Source: Caulobacter vibrioides (GTDB lineage: Bacteria > Pseudomonadota > Alphaproteobacteria > Caulobacterales > Caulobacteraceae). From it: DNA of 64,000 nucleotides. The notes under the pieces were generated by a model. That model did not search any database. It worked only from the letters and a program-made list of their open reading frames with translations, and was not told the DNA's origin. Positions within the stretch are counted from its first letter, which is position 1. Each line of letters starts with the position of its first letter. The stretch is taken from assembly GCF_002310375.3 (NCBI RefSeq), contig NZ_CP023315.3, positions 3,833,501 to 3,897,500 of the forward strand, written 5' to 3'. A program made the position numbers and the translations under genes. Shown here in pieces: positions 17,045-27,267 of the stretch.

Positions 17045-17664
17045 GCCAGCCGCGCCACGCCCCATTCGCACCAGCCCAGCGGGCGGGGCGTCTTGGGCAT
17101 GTAGCGCTGCTCGACCTCGTCCAGGGAAAAGCCCGCCGCCTCCACGGCGCTCGCCACCGGCCGCGTCAGGTGGCACCCGCCGGCCATCCGCTTCCACAAC
17201 GGCTCCAGACGACGCTGCCAACGCGAGACCTCGGCGTCGGGCGACAGGCCGTGCTCGCAGAACAGGAAGCGGCCATCGGGGCGCAGCACCCGACGGGCCT
17301 CGGCCAGCACCGCCGTCGGCGATCGCACCGAACACAGGGTGAAGGTGCACAGCACGGTGTCGAAACTGGCGTCGGCGAACGGCAGGCGCTCCGCCTCGCC
17401 GGCCTGGATGTCGACGACCAGGCCGTCCGGACGCGGCGCCTGCTCGGCGATCGCCCGCAGCTCTGGCGACGGATCGACGCCCGTCACGCGCTTTGCCTTG
17501 GTCGGGTCATAGTAGGCCAGGTTCAGGCCGCCGCCGATCCCCAGCTCCAGCACCTCGCCCTCGGCGCGGGGCGCGACGCGCCGCCGCTGGGCCTGGATCG
17601 CCGGCGCGCCACAGGCGCAGCAAAGCAGCTTCGGCAGGACGTTGCGCGCGTACCAGCTGGACAT
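17041..17664 (-). CDS. Class I SAM-dependent methyltransferase
   Basis: A 207-residue Methyltransf_11-type enzyme with motif I VLELGIGGGLNLAYYD, the acidic motif II residue in VTGVDPSPEL, and motif IV-like ADASFDTVLCTFTLCSV. The C-terminal HGLSPDAEVSRWQRRLEP and GGCHLTRP segments are typical of small UbiE/METTL7-like methyltransferases. The methyl acceptor is unknown, perhaps a small lipid or thiol. It converges with cobB, the stop codons overlapping in a palindromic CTAG. Confidence 0.85.
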   Translation of the reverse strand: MSSWYARNVLPKLLCCACGAPAIQAQRRRVAPRAEGEVLELGIGGGLNLAYYDPTKAKRVTGVDPSPELRAIAEQAPRPDGLVVDIQAGEAERLPFADASFDTVLCTFTLCSVRSPTAVLAEARRVLRPDGRFLFCEHGLSPDAEVSRWQRRLEPLWKRMAGGCHLTRPVASAVEAAGFSLDEVEQRYMPKTPRPLGWCEWGVARLA

Positions 17665-17740
17665 GATTGGTCCTCCCCCGTTCAGGAGAGCGGCCCGATC
17701 AGCCCAAGGTCAAGCCAGGCTGACGATGACGGACGCCCGC

Positions 17741-18145
17741 TCAGCGCCCTTCCAGCGCCGCCAGCACGGCCGGCTGCAGGCGCGCCAGCTCGGCCAGCCG
17801 CTCGACCAGCGCCTCGCGACTGTCCAGGGCCAGGCCGTCCCGCAGACGGGCCATCCGGTCCTTGACCTTGCCCAGATCGGCGGCGTTGGCGGCGCTGACC
17901 ACGGCCGCCTGGTGCTTGCAGGCGCCGAACTTCTCAAAGCCCGGGCAGGAGCAGGCCCCTTCGCCCGCCGGCGCCCATAGCTGGACGACATAGAGGTCAC
18001 CGACACTGCCGGTGACGTGGGCGGTGACCTTGTCGTCCTCGATCGACACGAGGTCGACCGCGCCCGCCTCAGCCATGGCCACGCCGGTGTCGAACCAGCG
18101 CTCGTCCATGCGCTCGCGCCAGGCTTCGGTGTCGAAGAAGCTCAT
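17741..18145 (-). CDS. SWIM zinc finger protein
   Basis: A 134-residue protein. Its centre holds the SWIM motif CxC-x(n)-CxH (ACSCPGFEKFGACKH, about residues 78-92) followed by a helical tail. SWIM domains bind DNA or proteins, often beside helicases. The start ATG overlaps the stop of the upstream metallopeptidase gene (ATGA), so the two are co-translated. No nuclease or helicase domain is attached. Confidence 0.85.
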   Translation of the reverse strand: MSFFDTEAWRERMDERWFDTGVAMAEAGAVDLVSIEDDKVTAHVTGSVGDLYVVQLWAPAGEGACSCPGFEKFGACKHQAAVVSAANAADLGKVKDRMARLRDGLALDSREALVERLAELARLQPAVLAALEGR

Positions 18146-18543
18146 GCCTCGTCCTCGATGCGGTGGATGTCGTCGTCCGACAGGCCGAAATGATGGCCGA
18201 TCTCGTGGACCAGCACGTGGGTGATCAGATCGCCGAGACTCACGTCGCCGCGCTCGGCCCATTCGTCCAGGATCGGCCGCCGGTAGAGGAACACCCGCGA
18301 GGGCTCGGCCCCAAAGTCCAGCACCGACCGGCTGGCGAGATCGACGCCCTGATAGAGGCCGGTCAGCTCGAAGGCGTCCTCGATGCCGAGGCTGTCGAGG
18401 ACCTCTTCGCTGGGAAAGTCATCGACCCGGATCACCACCTCGCCGGCCAGGTTGCGAAACGCGGCGGGCAGGTCGTCGAAGGCCTGCTTGGCCAGGACGG
18501 CGAAATCGTCGAGCGACGGGGCGAGGCGATCGGACCAGGTCAT
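18142..18543 (-). CDS. Minimal zincin metallopeptidase family protein
   Basis: A 133-residue protein of the MMP-like metallopeptidase family. The zinc motif HEIGHHFGLSD (H-E-x-x-H with a downstream acidic residue) lies near the C-terminus, and YRRPILDEWAE and LGDLITHVLVHE precede it. No signal peptide is visible, so it is probably cytoplasmic. ATG 18543 is preferred; a GTG three codons upstream is possible and neither has a clear ribosome site. Coupled to the SWIM protein by ATGA. Confidence 0.85.
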   Translation of the reverse strand: MTWSDRLAPSLDDFAVLAKQAFDDLPAAFRNLAGEVVIRVDDFPSEEVLDSLGIEDAFELTGLYQGVDLASRSVLDFGAEPSRVFLYRRPILDEWAERGDVSLGDLITHVLVHEIGHHFGLSDDDIHRIEDEA

Positions 18544-18672
18544 CAGGTTCACATAGAGCGATTGGCGAAGATCGCCATAGCCGACCGCCGATCTTGCCCG
18601 TGAACGCAGAAATCGCGACGCACAGCCACACCCGTCCGTGATCGCCCTCTGGTCACGGCCCGACTAATCTGG

Positions 18673-18683
18673 GATTCTGATTC
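18673..18683. promoter_or_regulatory. Twin CcrM methylation sites upstream of divL
   Basis: Two GATTC sites (18673-18677 and 18679-18683) lie one base apart, 30-40 bases before the divL start. CcrM methylates GANTC in Caulobacter, and GcrA-dependent promoters carry such sites near -10 or -35. Their promoter role here is inferred only from position. Confidence 0.45.
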
Positions 18684-18712
18684 GAAGACCCGCTGGGGTA
18701 GCGACGCGCCTA

Positions 18713-21022
18713 ATGACTTCGTTTGATCTGATCCTCGCGGCGGCGGCCGGCGCGGTGTGTCTCGCCATTTCCGTCGCCCTGTGGTCCCACGGGCAGCGAC
18801 GGAACCTGGAGGCGCGCATCGCCACGCTCAAGGCGCGCCTGATCCATCAGGGAGGCTCGGACGACGCGCCGGCTTGGCTGGATGCGTTCGACACGGCCGT
18901 CGTCGCCGTCGAAGGCGGCCGCGCCAGCCTGGTCGCCGGCGGCGAGGGGCTGAGCGCCTGCGCCAAGGCGCTGGGGTCCGCCGCCGAGGTCGCGGCCGTG
19001 ATCGCCGCGCTCAGCGACGCCGATCCAAACTGCGCCCAGAAGCTGGCCGCCCTGTTCGAGCGCGGCGAGCCTTGCGTGTTCGAGGCCCGAGGCCCCCATG
19101 GCCTGGTCTCGGTCGAGGGGCGCGCGGCGGGCGCGCTGGCCTGGCTGCGTCTGGCGCCGATCGATCGCGCCGACTCGGGCCTGCCCACCGCCGCGCGCTT
19201 CGCCGCCTTCGTCGACAGCGTGGTCGAGCCGTGCTGGATCGCCGGCGCCGATGGCCAGGCCATCTGGGCCAACGCCGCCTTCGTCCGCGCCGTGGGCGCG
19301 GTCTCCGCCCAGGCCCCGGCCCTGGCGGGCAAGAGCTTTGATCGCGGCGCCGACGCCGTGGTGGTCGAGGCCGCCGACAAGGGCGAACGTCGCGAAGCGC
19401 TGCGCTGGATCAACCTGGACGGCCGCCGCCGGGCGTTCCGGCTGTCGGCACAGCCTCTGGATGGCGGCGGCGTGGGCGTGTTCTGCGCCGACGTCACCGA
19501 GATCGAGGATGTCCGCGACGCGTTCAAGAAGCACGTCGAGGCGCACGACGAGACCCTGAACCACATCGCCGAGGCCGTGGCGATCTTCAGCCAGACGCGT
19601 CGCCTGTCGTATCACAACACCGCCTTCGCCGAGCTGTGGGGCCTGGAGCCGGCCTGGCTGGCCGACCGGCCGACCCATGGCGAGGTGCTGGACCGTCTGC
19701 GCCAGCGCCGCCGCCTGCCCGAGACCATCGACTACGCCGGCTGGAAGGCCGCCGAACTGGCGCGCTACGAGCACCTCGGCCCGCAGGCCGACGACCTGTG
19801 GGACCTGCCCGACGGCCGCACCCTGAAGGTCGTCCGCCAGCCGCACCCGCTGGGCGGCATGCTGCTGATCTATTCCGACATCACCGGCGAGCTGCGCCTG
19901 AAGGCCCAGTACAACGCGCTGATCCAGGTGCAGCAGGCCACGCTGGACAAGCTGAACGACGCGGTCGCCGTGTTCGGCTCGGACGGCCGCCTGCGGCTGC
20001 ACAATGAGGCCTTCGAAACGTTCTGGAACGTCACCCCGCACGCCCTGGAGGCGGCCGGCGACTTTGAGGGCGTGGTCGAGCTGTGCGTGCCGCGTCTGCA
20101 TGACCTGTCGTTCTGGCGCGAGCTCAAGGGCCGGGTCGCCGATCCGGATCCGCAGATGCGCGCCCCGACCTCCGGAGAGGTGCGAACCTCCGACAGCCGC
20201 GTTGTGCTCTACCAAAGCCGGCCGCTGCCCGATGGCGCGACCCTGATCGCCTTCGCCGACGTCACCGACACCCGCGACCTGCAAAGCGCGCTCGCCGACC
20301 GCTCCGCGGCCCTGGCCGAGGCCGAGCGCCTCAAGCGGGACTTCGTCGGCAACGTCTCGTACGAACTGCGCACGCCGCTGACGACCATCATCGGCTATTC
20401 GGAGCTGCTGGAGCGCGCTGACGGCATCTCCGAACGCGGGCGCAACCACGTGGCCGCCGTCCGCACCGCCGCCACCCAGCTGGCGCGCTCGATCGACGAC
20501 GTCCTGGACATGGCCCAGATCGACGCCGGCGAAATGGCGCTGGAGATCGAGGACATCCGCGTCTCCGACCTACTGCTGAACGCCCAGGAGCGCGCCCTGA
20601 AGGACGCCCAGCTGGGCGCGGTGACCCTGGCCGTTGAATGCGAAGAGGACGTCGGCCTGATCCGCGGCGACGGCAAGCGCCTGGCCCAGACCCTGGACCA
20701 TCTGGTCGAGAACGCCCTGCGCCAGACCCCGCCGGGCGGCCGCGTCACCCTGTCGGCGCGTCGCGCGCTGGGCGAGGTGCGGCTGGACGTCTCCGACACC
20801 GGTCGGGGCGTGCCGTTCCACGTCCAGGCCCACATCTTCGACCGCTTCGTCGGTCGCGATCGCGGCGGGCCGGGCCTGGGCCTCGCCTTGGTCAAGGCGC
20901 TGGTCGAGCTGCACGGCGGCTGGGTGGCGCTGGAGAGCGAGCCGGGCAATGGCTCGACCTTCACCTGCCACCTGCCCGAGACCCAGCAGCCGGGCGCCAT
21001 GCAGCCCGAGCTTGGCTTCTAG
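18713..21022 (+). CDS. divL: Cell-cycle regulator DivL (tyrosine pseudokinase)
   Basis: A 769-residue membrane protein that controls CckA and so CtrA activity at the cell pole. One N-terminal membrane helix (about 5-25) is followed by several PAS-like regions (about 160-270, 280-390 and 410-520). The dimerisation helix reads DFVGNVSYELRTPLTTIIGY, with Tyr550 exactly where other kinases have the phosphorylated histidine. The ATPase domain retains LVENALRQTPPGG, DTGRGVPF and GPGLGLALVKALVELHGG. The length and Tyr550 both match C. crescentus DivL. Confidence 0.96.
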   Translation: MTSFDLILAAAAGAVCLAISVALWSHGQRRNLEARIATLKARLIHQGGSDDAPAWLDAFDTAVVAVEGGRASLVAGGEGLSACAKALGSAAEVAAVIAALSDADPNCAQKLAALFERGEPCVFEARGPHGLVSVEGRAAGALAWLRLAPIDRADSGLPTAARFAAFVDSVVEPCWIAGADGQAIWANAAFVRAVGAVSAQAPALAGKSFDRGADAVVVEAADKGERREALRWINLDGRRRAFRLSAQPLDGGGVGVFCADVTEIEDVRDAFKKHVEAHDETLNHIAEAVAIFSQTRRLSYHNTAFAELWGLEPAWLADRPTHGEVLDRLRQRRRLPETIDYAGWKAAELARYEHLGPQADDLWDLPDGRTLKVVRQPHPLGGMLLIYSDITGELRLKAQYNALIQVQQATLDKLNDAVAVFGSDGRLRLHNEAFETFWNVTPHALEAAGDFEGVVELCVPRLHDLSFWRELKGRVADPDPQMRAPTSGEVRTSDSRVVLYQSRPLPDGATLIAFADVTDTRDLQSALADRSAALAEAERLKRDFVGNVSYELRTPLTTIIGYSELLERADGISERGRNHVAAVRTAATQLARSIDDVLDMAQIDAGEMALEIEDIRVSDLLLNAQERALKDAQLGAVTLAVECEEDVGLIRGDGKRLAQTLDHLVENALRQTPPGGRVTLSARRALGEVRLDVSDTGRGVPFHVQAHIFDRFVGRDRGGPGLGLALVKALVELHGGWVALESEPGNGSTFTCHLPETQQPGAMQPELGF

Positions 21023-21111
21023 CCGGCCCGGCGGGACGCGGCGGGGGAGCATTTTATTGCCCGCCCCAACCCGAAAAGCCCGCGTTGCGCATCCCTGTGC
21101 CTCCGAAGGGC

Positions 21112-21140
21112 TTTACGCCGCGCATCGGCGCCGCTAGAAG
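21112..21140 (+). promoter_or_regulatory. Housekeeping promoter of the asd leader
   Basis: TTTACGC (21112-21118), a 14-base spacer and GCTAGAAG (21133-21140) match the Caulobacter housekeeping consensus TTGaCgS-N10-14-GCtANAWC at 6 of 7 and 7 of 8 positions. The -10 element ends eight bases before the leader ATG, so transcription probably begins at or next to that ATG. Confidence 0.65.
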
Positions 21141-21148
21141 CGCTGCCG

Positions 21149-21196
21149 ATGCAATTCGCCGCGACCAAAACTATTACCCGCAAAACGACCCACCTC

Positions 21197-21226
<30 letters not shown>
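21149..21226 (+). CDS. Threonine-rich leader peptide of asd
   Basis: A 25-codon reading frame encodes MQFAATKTITRKTTHLGG followed by AAGVRAI and TAA. Five of the nine codons 6-14 are Thr, with Lys, Ile and Arg between them. Thr, Ile, Lys and Met are the amino acids made through aspartate semialdehyde, the product of the downstream gene. No ribosome binding site precedes the ATG; the promoter position suggests a leaderless transcript. Stalling at the Thr codons would place the ribosome over segment 1 of the attenuator. The peptide itself need have no function. Confidence 0.75.
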
Positions 21227-22372
<1,146 letters not shown>

Positions 22373-22384
22373 ACCCGACGCGCG

Positions 22385-22479
22385 GCCCTTTCGCCTCGCC
22401 AGAGCACCCGCCTCGCGAGTGAGCAACAGCGCCCTCCTCCTCCGCCTGCGGGGGAGGAGGCGTAAACGCGCGAAAGGGC
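22385..22479. repeat. Palindromic intergenic repeat after asd
   Basis: Outer arms GCCCTTTCGC (22385-22394) and GCGAAAGGGC (22470-22479) are perfectly inverted. Inside, CCTCCTCC and GGGGGAGGAGG around GCCTGC form a second hairpin. The CCTCC...GGGGGAGG core resembles the elements at 37582-37722 and 58045-58166, so it is probably the same dispersed family. It may also end the asd transcript. Confidence 0.65.
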
Positions 22480-22523
22480 TTTGCAGCCTTGGGATTCGTC
22501 AACAGACGCGGTAACTCCCCGCC

Positions 22524-23294
22524 ATGCTGACCGATCCGTTCTTCTACCTCGTGGCCATTCCCGCCGTGATCCTGCTGGGCCTGACCAAGGGCGGGTTTGC
22601 GGGGATCGGGGTCGTCGCGGTGCCGATGATGACCCTGGCGGTGTCGCCGGTCATGGCCGCGTCGATCATCCTGCCCATCCTGCTTGTCCAGGACGTCGTC
22701 AGCGTGTGGTCGTTTCGGAAAACCTGGGACAAGGCGATCCTGGTTTTGATGCTGCCGGCGGCGGCGGCGGGCATTCTTGTGGGCTGGGCCCTGGCGGCGC
22801 TGGTGGACGAGGCGGCCGTCGAGCTGGCGGTCGGGGCGATCTCGGTCGTCTTCGCCCTGCAGCGGCTCTGGGCCGAGCGCGCGCTCCAGGCCGCCGACCG
22901 CATAGAGGCCGGTCCGGCGCGTCCGTGGCTGGGCGTCCTGTGCGGTGCGACGGCGGGCTTCACCAGCCAGATCGCCCACGCCGGAGGCCCGCCGTTCCAG
23001 ATCTATGTCCTGCCGCGCGGTCTGCCGCGCGACGTGTTCATCGGCACCAGCGCGATCTTCTTCAGCGTCGTCAACTGGATGAAGGTGCCCGCCTATCTGG
23101 CGCTGGGCCAGCTGACGCCGCAAGTCCTGGCCACCGCCGGCGTTCTGCTGCCATTGGCCATCGCCTCGACCTGGGTCGGCGTCTGGCTGGTGCGGCGCGT
23201 GCCCGCCGAAGGCTTCTACAAGGTGATCTATGTGCTGCTGGTGCTGGTCGGCGGCAAGCTGATGTTCGACGGCGCCCGCGGCCTTTTGGCCTGA
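22524..23294 (+). CDS. TauE/SafE family membrane protein
   Basis: A 256-residue inner membrane protein with about eight hydrophobic segments in two halves, each beginning with a Gly-rich motif (LLGLTKGGFAGIGVV and GATAGFTSQIAHAGG-PPFQ). These are diagnostic of the TauE/SafE sulfite or organosulfur anion permease family. The substrate is not predictable. It stands alone between asd and trhA. Confidence 0.88.
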   Translation: MLTDPFFYLVAIPAVILLGLTKGGFAGIGVVAVPMMTLAVSPVMAASIILPILLVQDVVSVWSFRKTWDKAILVLMLPAAAAGILVGWALAALVDEAAVELAVGAISVVFALQRLWAERALQAADRIEAGPARPWLGVLCGATAGFTSQIAHAGGPPFQIYVLPRGLPRDVFIGTSAIFFSVVNWMKVPAYLALGQLTPQVLATAGVLLPLAIASTWVGVWLVRRVPAEGFYKVIYVLLVLVGGKLMFDGARGLLA

Positions 23295-23412
23295 GGGCGT
23301 TTTTCCGCGCGATCGTGTCGCCTCGGCCCTTTCGCGGCCACGATGATCGACGCTTATATGTCGCGGAACAAACTTATGCTTCGCGCGTACTGCACGCCAT
23401 CAGAGCCGGGCC

Positions 23413-24111
23413 ATGACTGAACTCACCACCACCGCCAACACGACCCAGATCGTGGTCGCCAAGCCGGGCCGGCACTATCCGACCCCCGCGGCCAAGTGCG
23501 CCGACCTGGTGGTGCATCTGGCGGGCCTGGCCTGCGCCCTGATGGGCGGCGGCATCCTGCTGGGCCTGGCGTTCGGCCTGGGCAATCTGGGCCAGGTCGC
23601 GGCGGTCAGCATCTACACCGTGGGCCTGATCCTGATGCTGTCGCTATCGACGGCCTACAACTTCGCCAAGGCCCGCTGGCGCCCGCTGCTGCGCCGCTTC
23701 GACCACGCCGGCATCTTCGTAATGATCGCCGCGTCGTACACCCCCTTCACGACCCAGAACCTGCACGGCTGGTGGGCGATCGGCATGACCACGGCCGTGT
23801 GGACCGTGGCCGGCGTCGGCGTGCTGGCCAAGCTGTTCCTGCCGGGCCTGGACAAGCGCTTCTGGGTGGGTCTGTACCTCGCCCTGGGCTGGCTGGTCCT
23901 GGTGGCCATCAAACCGATGATCGAGGGCCTGTCGTGGCCGGCCCTGCTGCTGCTGGCGATCGGCGGCATCGTCTATTCTACGGGGACCGTCTTCTACCTG
24001 ATGCGACGCCTGAAGTTCCGCCGCGCCATCTGGCACGGCCACGTCATCGGCGGCGCGGGCCTGCACTATGCCGCCGTTCTGGTGGGCGTGGTCCTGACCG
24101 GCGCGCACTAA
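23413..24111 (+). CDS. trhA: PAQR/hemolysin III family membrane protein
   Basis: A 232-residue protein with seven membrane helices. It shows the PAQR metal-site residues: the first His in DLVVHLAGLA, Asp in RRFDHAGIFVMIAASYTPF, and HGHVIGGAGLHYAAV near the C-terminus. Bacterial members maintain membrane energetics or fluidity; haemolysis is a historical name. It is followed by the patatin gene at 17 bases, suggesting an operon with a membrane lipid theme. Confidence 0.9.
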   Translation: MTELTTTANTTQIVVAKPGRHYPTPAAKCADLVVHLAGLACALMGGGILLGLAFGLGNLGQVAAVSIYTVGLILMLSLSTAYNFAKARWRPLLRRFDHAGIFVMIAASYTPFTTQNLHGWWAIGMTTAVWTVAGVGVLAKLFLPGLDKRFWVGLYLALGWLVLVAIKPMIEGLSWPALLLLAIGGIVYSTGTVFYLMRRLKFRRAIWHGHVIGGAGLHYAAVLVGVVLTGAH

Positions 24112-24127
24112 CCTTCGGAGACCTGGC

Positions 24128-25399
24128 GTGGACAAGGACCCGGCCGGCAGTTTCAGCCTGCAAGGCTTCTTCCGGGACTGGAAGTCCAACGACCCGCTAC
24201 GCGGCAAGCGCCTGCCCACGCCGCCGTCCGATCGTCAGGTCGAGGCGGTGGGTTTCCCCCGGGTGCGGTTGACCGTCGACCAGGCCGACGACGCCCTGCG
24301 GCAGGCCGCCGATCGCCTGGCGCCGATGCGCTCCCTTCTGGGCCGTGACGAGTTCAACATCCTGGCCCTGTCGGGCGGCGCGGCCGGCGGCGCCTATGGG
24401 GCGGGCGTGCTGGCGGGCCTGACCAAGGCGGGCCGCCGGCCCGACTTCGCCATCGTCACCGGCGTCAGCACCGGCGCCCTGATCGCACCGCTGGCCTTTC
24501 TGGGCTCGGCCTGGGACGAGCGCCTGACCGACGCCTATACCGGCGGCCACGCGGCCGAGCTCTTGAGCCTGCGTCGCCTGGCGCCGGCGCTCGGTCCCAG
24601 CCTCTTCAAGGGCGAGTCGCTGGATGTGCTGGTCGAGACCTTCGTCGATCAGGAGATGGTCGAGGCCATCGCCGTCGAGCACGCCAAGGGCCGGCGCCTG
24701 CTGATCGCCACCACCAATCTCGACAGCCAGCGCGCGGTCGTCTGGGATCTCGGCGAGATCGCGGTGAAGGGCGGGCCCGAGGCGCTGAAACTGGTCCGGT
24801 CGCTCCTGGTCGCCTCATCCTCCGTGCCCGGCATCTTTCCGCCCAAGCTGATCGAGGTCGAGGTCGACGGTCAGGTCTTCCAGGAGATGCATGTGGACGG
24901 GGGCGTGGCCGCGCCGCTGTTCCTGATGCCCGACGCCCTGCTGCACTGGCGCAACCTGGGCACCCGCCTGCGCCGAGGGCGGGTGCATGTGATCGTCAAC
25001 ACCGTGCTCGACCCCTCGACCCAGTCGACGCCGCCGGGCGTGGCCTCGATCATGGCGCGCAGCTTCGAGACGATGCTGCGCTTTTCATATCGGCAGGCCT
25101 TGAGCCTGGCCGCTGGCTTTTGCGCGCGCCACAACCTGCCGCTCAGCGTGGCGTCGATTCCAAATAGCTTCGAGGGGATGAACCTTCTGAAGTTCGAGAC
25201 CGGCCTGATGCGCAGCATCTATGACGCCGGCTTCGAGCAGGCGGCGGCCGGCGTGGTCTGGTCAAACGCCGTCGAGGAACAGAGCCTTTGGCGCGGCCTC
25301 TTTCGAAAGCAGGTCCCGCAGGCGGTTTCGGCGGGGACGGGTCTGGTCGTGCGCGACGAGCCGGCGGCGGCCTCCCAGCAGTCGCCTCAGGGCGTCTAA
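24128..25399 (+). CDS. Patatin-like phospholipase
   Basis: A 423-residue cytoplasmic acyl hydrolase. The oxyanion loop LSGGAAGGAYGAGVLAGL is followed by the nucleophile elbow GVSTG and by the catalytic Asp in the DGGVAAP motif. The start is GTG 24128, with GGAG about eight bases upstream. The enzyme would cleave acyl chains from phospholipids, and its place behind trhA fits membrane lipid homeostasis. The substrate is unproven. Confidence 0.88.
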   Translation: MDKDPAGSFSLQGFFRDWKSNDPLRGKRLPTPPSDRQVEAVGFPRVRLTVDQADDALRQAADRLAPMRSLLGRDEFNILALSGGAAGGAYGAGVLAGLTKAGRRPDFAIVTGVSTGALIAPLAFLGSAWDERLTDAYTGGHAAELLSLRRLAPALGPSLFKGESLDVLVETFVDQEMVEAIAVEHAKGRRLLIATTNLDSQRAVVWDLGEIAVKGGPEALKLVRSLLVASSSVPGIFPPKLIEVEVDGQVFQEMHVDGGVAAPLFLMPDALLHWRNLGTRLRRGRVHVIVNTVLDPSTQSTPPGVASIMARSFETMLRFSYRQALSLAAGFCARHNLPLSVASIPNSFEGMNLLKFETGLMRSIYDAGFEQAAAGVVWSNAVEEQSLWRGLFRKQVPQAVSAGTGLVVRDEPAAASQQSPQGV

Positions 25400-25460
25400 C
25401 GCGGCTTGCCACCGGGGACGGCGCCGACGACACTGCGCAACCTTTGGGTGGGGAAGCCGG

Positions 25461-27185
25461 ATGCGCAATCTTATTGTTGGTCTCGCCGCCGCCGCCCTTG
25501 CGAGCCTCGCGGGACCGGGCGCTGTGGCCCAGACAGCGGCGCCCGCAAAGCCCACCTCGGTCTCCGCCGATCGCCTGTCCGACGCGGCCATCCGTCAGAT
25601 CCTCGTCCAGCGGGTCGATCATGATCGTCAGAGCCGGGGGATCGTCGTCGGGGTGATCGATGCGCAAAGCCGGCGCGTGATCGCTCACGGCGTGACGGGC
25701 GCCGGCGGCGAGCCGGTCAGTGGGCGGACCCTGTTCGAGATCGGCTCGGTGACCAAGGCGCTGACCAGTCTGCTGCTGGCCGACATGGTTCGGCGCGGCG
25801 AGGTCAAGCTTGACGATCCGGTGGCCAAACACCTGCCGCCGGGAACGGTCGTGCCAACCCGGAACGGCAAGGCCATCACCCTAATTGACCTGTCCACCCA
25901 CACCTCGGGCCTGCCGCGCCTGCCCAGCAACATGGCGATGAAGGATCCGCTCAATCCCTATGCCGACTATACCGACGCCCAGCTGGACGCGTTCCTGCGC
26001 GACTATGTCCTGACCCGCGACATCGGCGGGACCTACGAATACTCCAACCTTGGGGTAGGATTGCTGGGGCGGGCCCTGGCCTATCGCGCGGGCGGCGACT
26101 ACGAGACCGTATTGCGCCAGCGTGTGCTGACGCCGCTGGGCATGGGCGACACCGCCATCATCCTGTCACCGGCCCAGGCCGCGCGCTTCTCCAGCGGCCA
26201 TAACGCCGCGCTGGAGGCCACGACGCATTGGGACCTGCCCAGCCTGGCCGGCGCGGGCGCCCTGCGCTCGACCGCCGACGATCTGCTGAAGCTGACGGCT
26301 GCGGAGCTTGGCCTTGTCGACACGCCGTTGAAGGCCGCGATGGCCGACCAGCTGGTTCCCCGTCGCCCCGTCGGCGGCGGCGTGGAGGTCGCGCTGGGCT
26401 GGCACGTCTGGTCAACACCCGAGGGCGACATCGTCACCCATAGCGGCGGCACCATGGGCTTCCAAAGCTTCGTCGGTTTCAATCGCAAGACCGGACTGGG
26501 CGTCGTGGTGCTGAGCAACACGGCCGGCGTCATGGGCGTGGACGATATCGGGCTGCACCTGATGACCGGGCAGCCCCTGAAGACCCCACCCAAGACGCGT
26601 GTGGCGGTTCCCCTGCCGGCTGCCGCCTTCGACAAGCTGGTCGGCCGCTACGGCATGGCGCCGGGGGTGGTGATGACGATCCGCCGCGACGGCGAGCGTA
26701 TGCTGGGCCAGTTGACCGGGCAGCCGACGGTCGAGTTGTTCGCCGAAAGCCCGACAACCTTCTTTCTCAAGGTGGTCGACGCCCAACTGACCTTCGCCGT
26801 CGACGCCGAGGGGCGCGGGACGGCGGTGACGCTGCACCAGAACGGCCAGAACACGACGGCCCCGCGCTTGGCCGAAGGGGCTGAGGCGCCCGCGCCGCCG
26901 CGCCCGGCCAAGGTGGCGGCACTGTCCGTCGCCGAGCTGGACGCCCTGACGGGCCGATACGCCCTGGCTCCCGGATTCGTCGTCACCGTGACCCGCAAGG
27001 GCCAGAGCCTGTTCGCCCAGCTCACCGGCCAGCCCGAGTTCGAGGTGTTTCCCGAAAGCACGACCCGCGTCGTCTGGACCGTCGTTCCCGCCGCCGCCAG
27101 TTTTACGCTGGGTCCGGATGGGAAGGCCGTGAGCCTGACCTTGCATCAGGGCGGCCGGGACATGCCCGCGCCACGACAGCCTTAG
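25461..27185 (+). CDS. Periplasmic serine hydrolase (beta-lactamase class C fold) with duplicated C-terminal domain
   Basis: A 574-residue exported protein with a signal peptide ending near AVAQTAA. The class C beta-lactamase/AmpH-type domain (about 35-380) has the SVTK active-site Ser-x-x-Lys, YSN tyrosine motif and HSGG third motif. Two tandem copies of a roughly 75-residue DUF3471-like domain follow, each opening L-x-GRY-x-(M/L)APG and containing LTGQP and LHQ(N/G)G. The start is ATG 25461; the frame is open upstream but only here does the signal peptide begin. Antibiotic hydrolysis is not implied; peptide or D-amino acid esterase activity is equally possible. Confidence 0.88.
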   Translation: MRNLIVGLAAAALASLAGPGAVAQTAAPAKPTSVSADRLSDAAIRQILVQRVDHDRQSRGIVVGVIDAQSRRVIAHGVTGAGGEPVSGRTLFEIGSVTKALTSLLLADMVRRGEVKLDDPVAKHLPPGTVVPTRNGKAITLIDLSTHTSGLPRLPSNMAMKDPLNPYADYTDAQLDAFLRDYVLTRDIGGTYEYSNLGVGLLGRALAYRAGGDYETVLRQRVLTPLGMGDTAIILSPAQAARFSSGHNAALEATTHWDLPSLAGAGALRSTADDLLKLTAAELGLVDTPLKAAMADQLVPRRPVGGGVEVALGWHVWSTPEGDIVTHSGGTMGFQSFVGFNRKTGLGVVVLSNTAGVMGVDDIGLHLMTGQPLKTPPKTRVAVPLPAAAFDKLVGRYGMAPGVVMTIRRDGERMLGQLTGQPTVELFAESPTTFFLKVVDAQLTFAVDAEGRGTAVTLHQNGQNTTAPRLAEGAEAPAPPRPAKVAALSVAELDALTGRYALAPGFVVTVTRKGQSLFAQLTGQPEFEVFPESTTRVVWTVVPAAASFTLGPDGKAVSLTLHQGGRDMPAPRQP

Positions 27186-27267
27186 ACGCCGCCTCGGTTA
27201 GTTGGGGACATCCAACCTAGATAAAAAGACGTAAAATCATACGCTTGGCGCGCTACGGACCTCAGCC

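Noticed and set aside
23361..23385. GGAAC-N16-CGTA, possible SigT promoter for trhA
   Set aside because: The -10 box is CGTA instead of CGTT; one mismatch in a four-base box is not enough to claim regulation.
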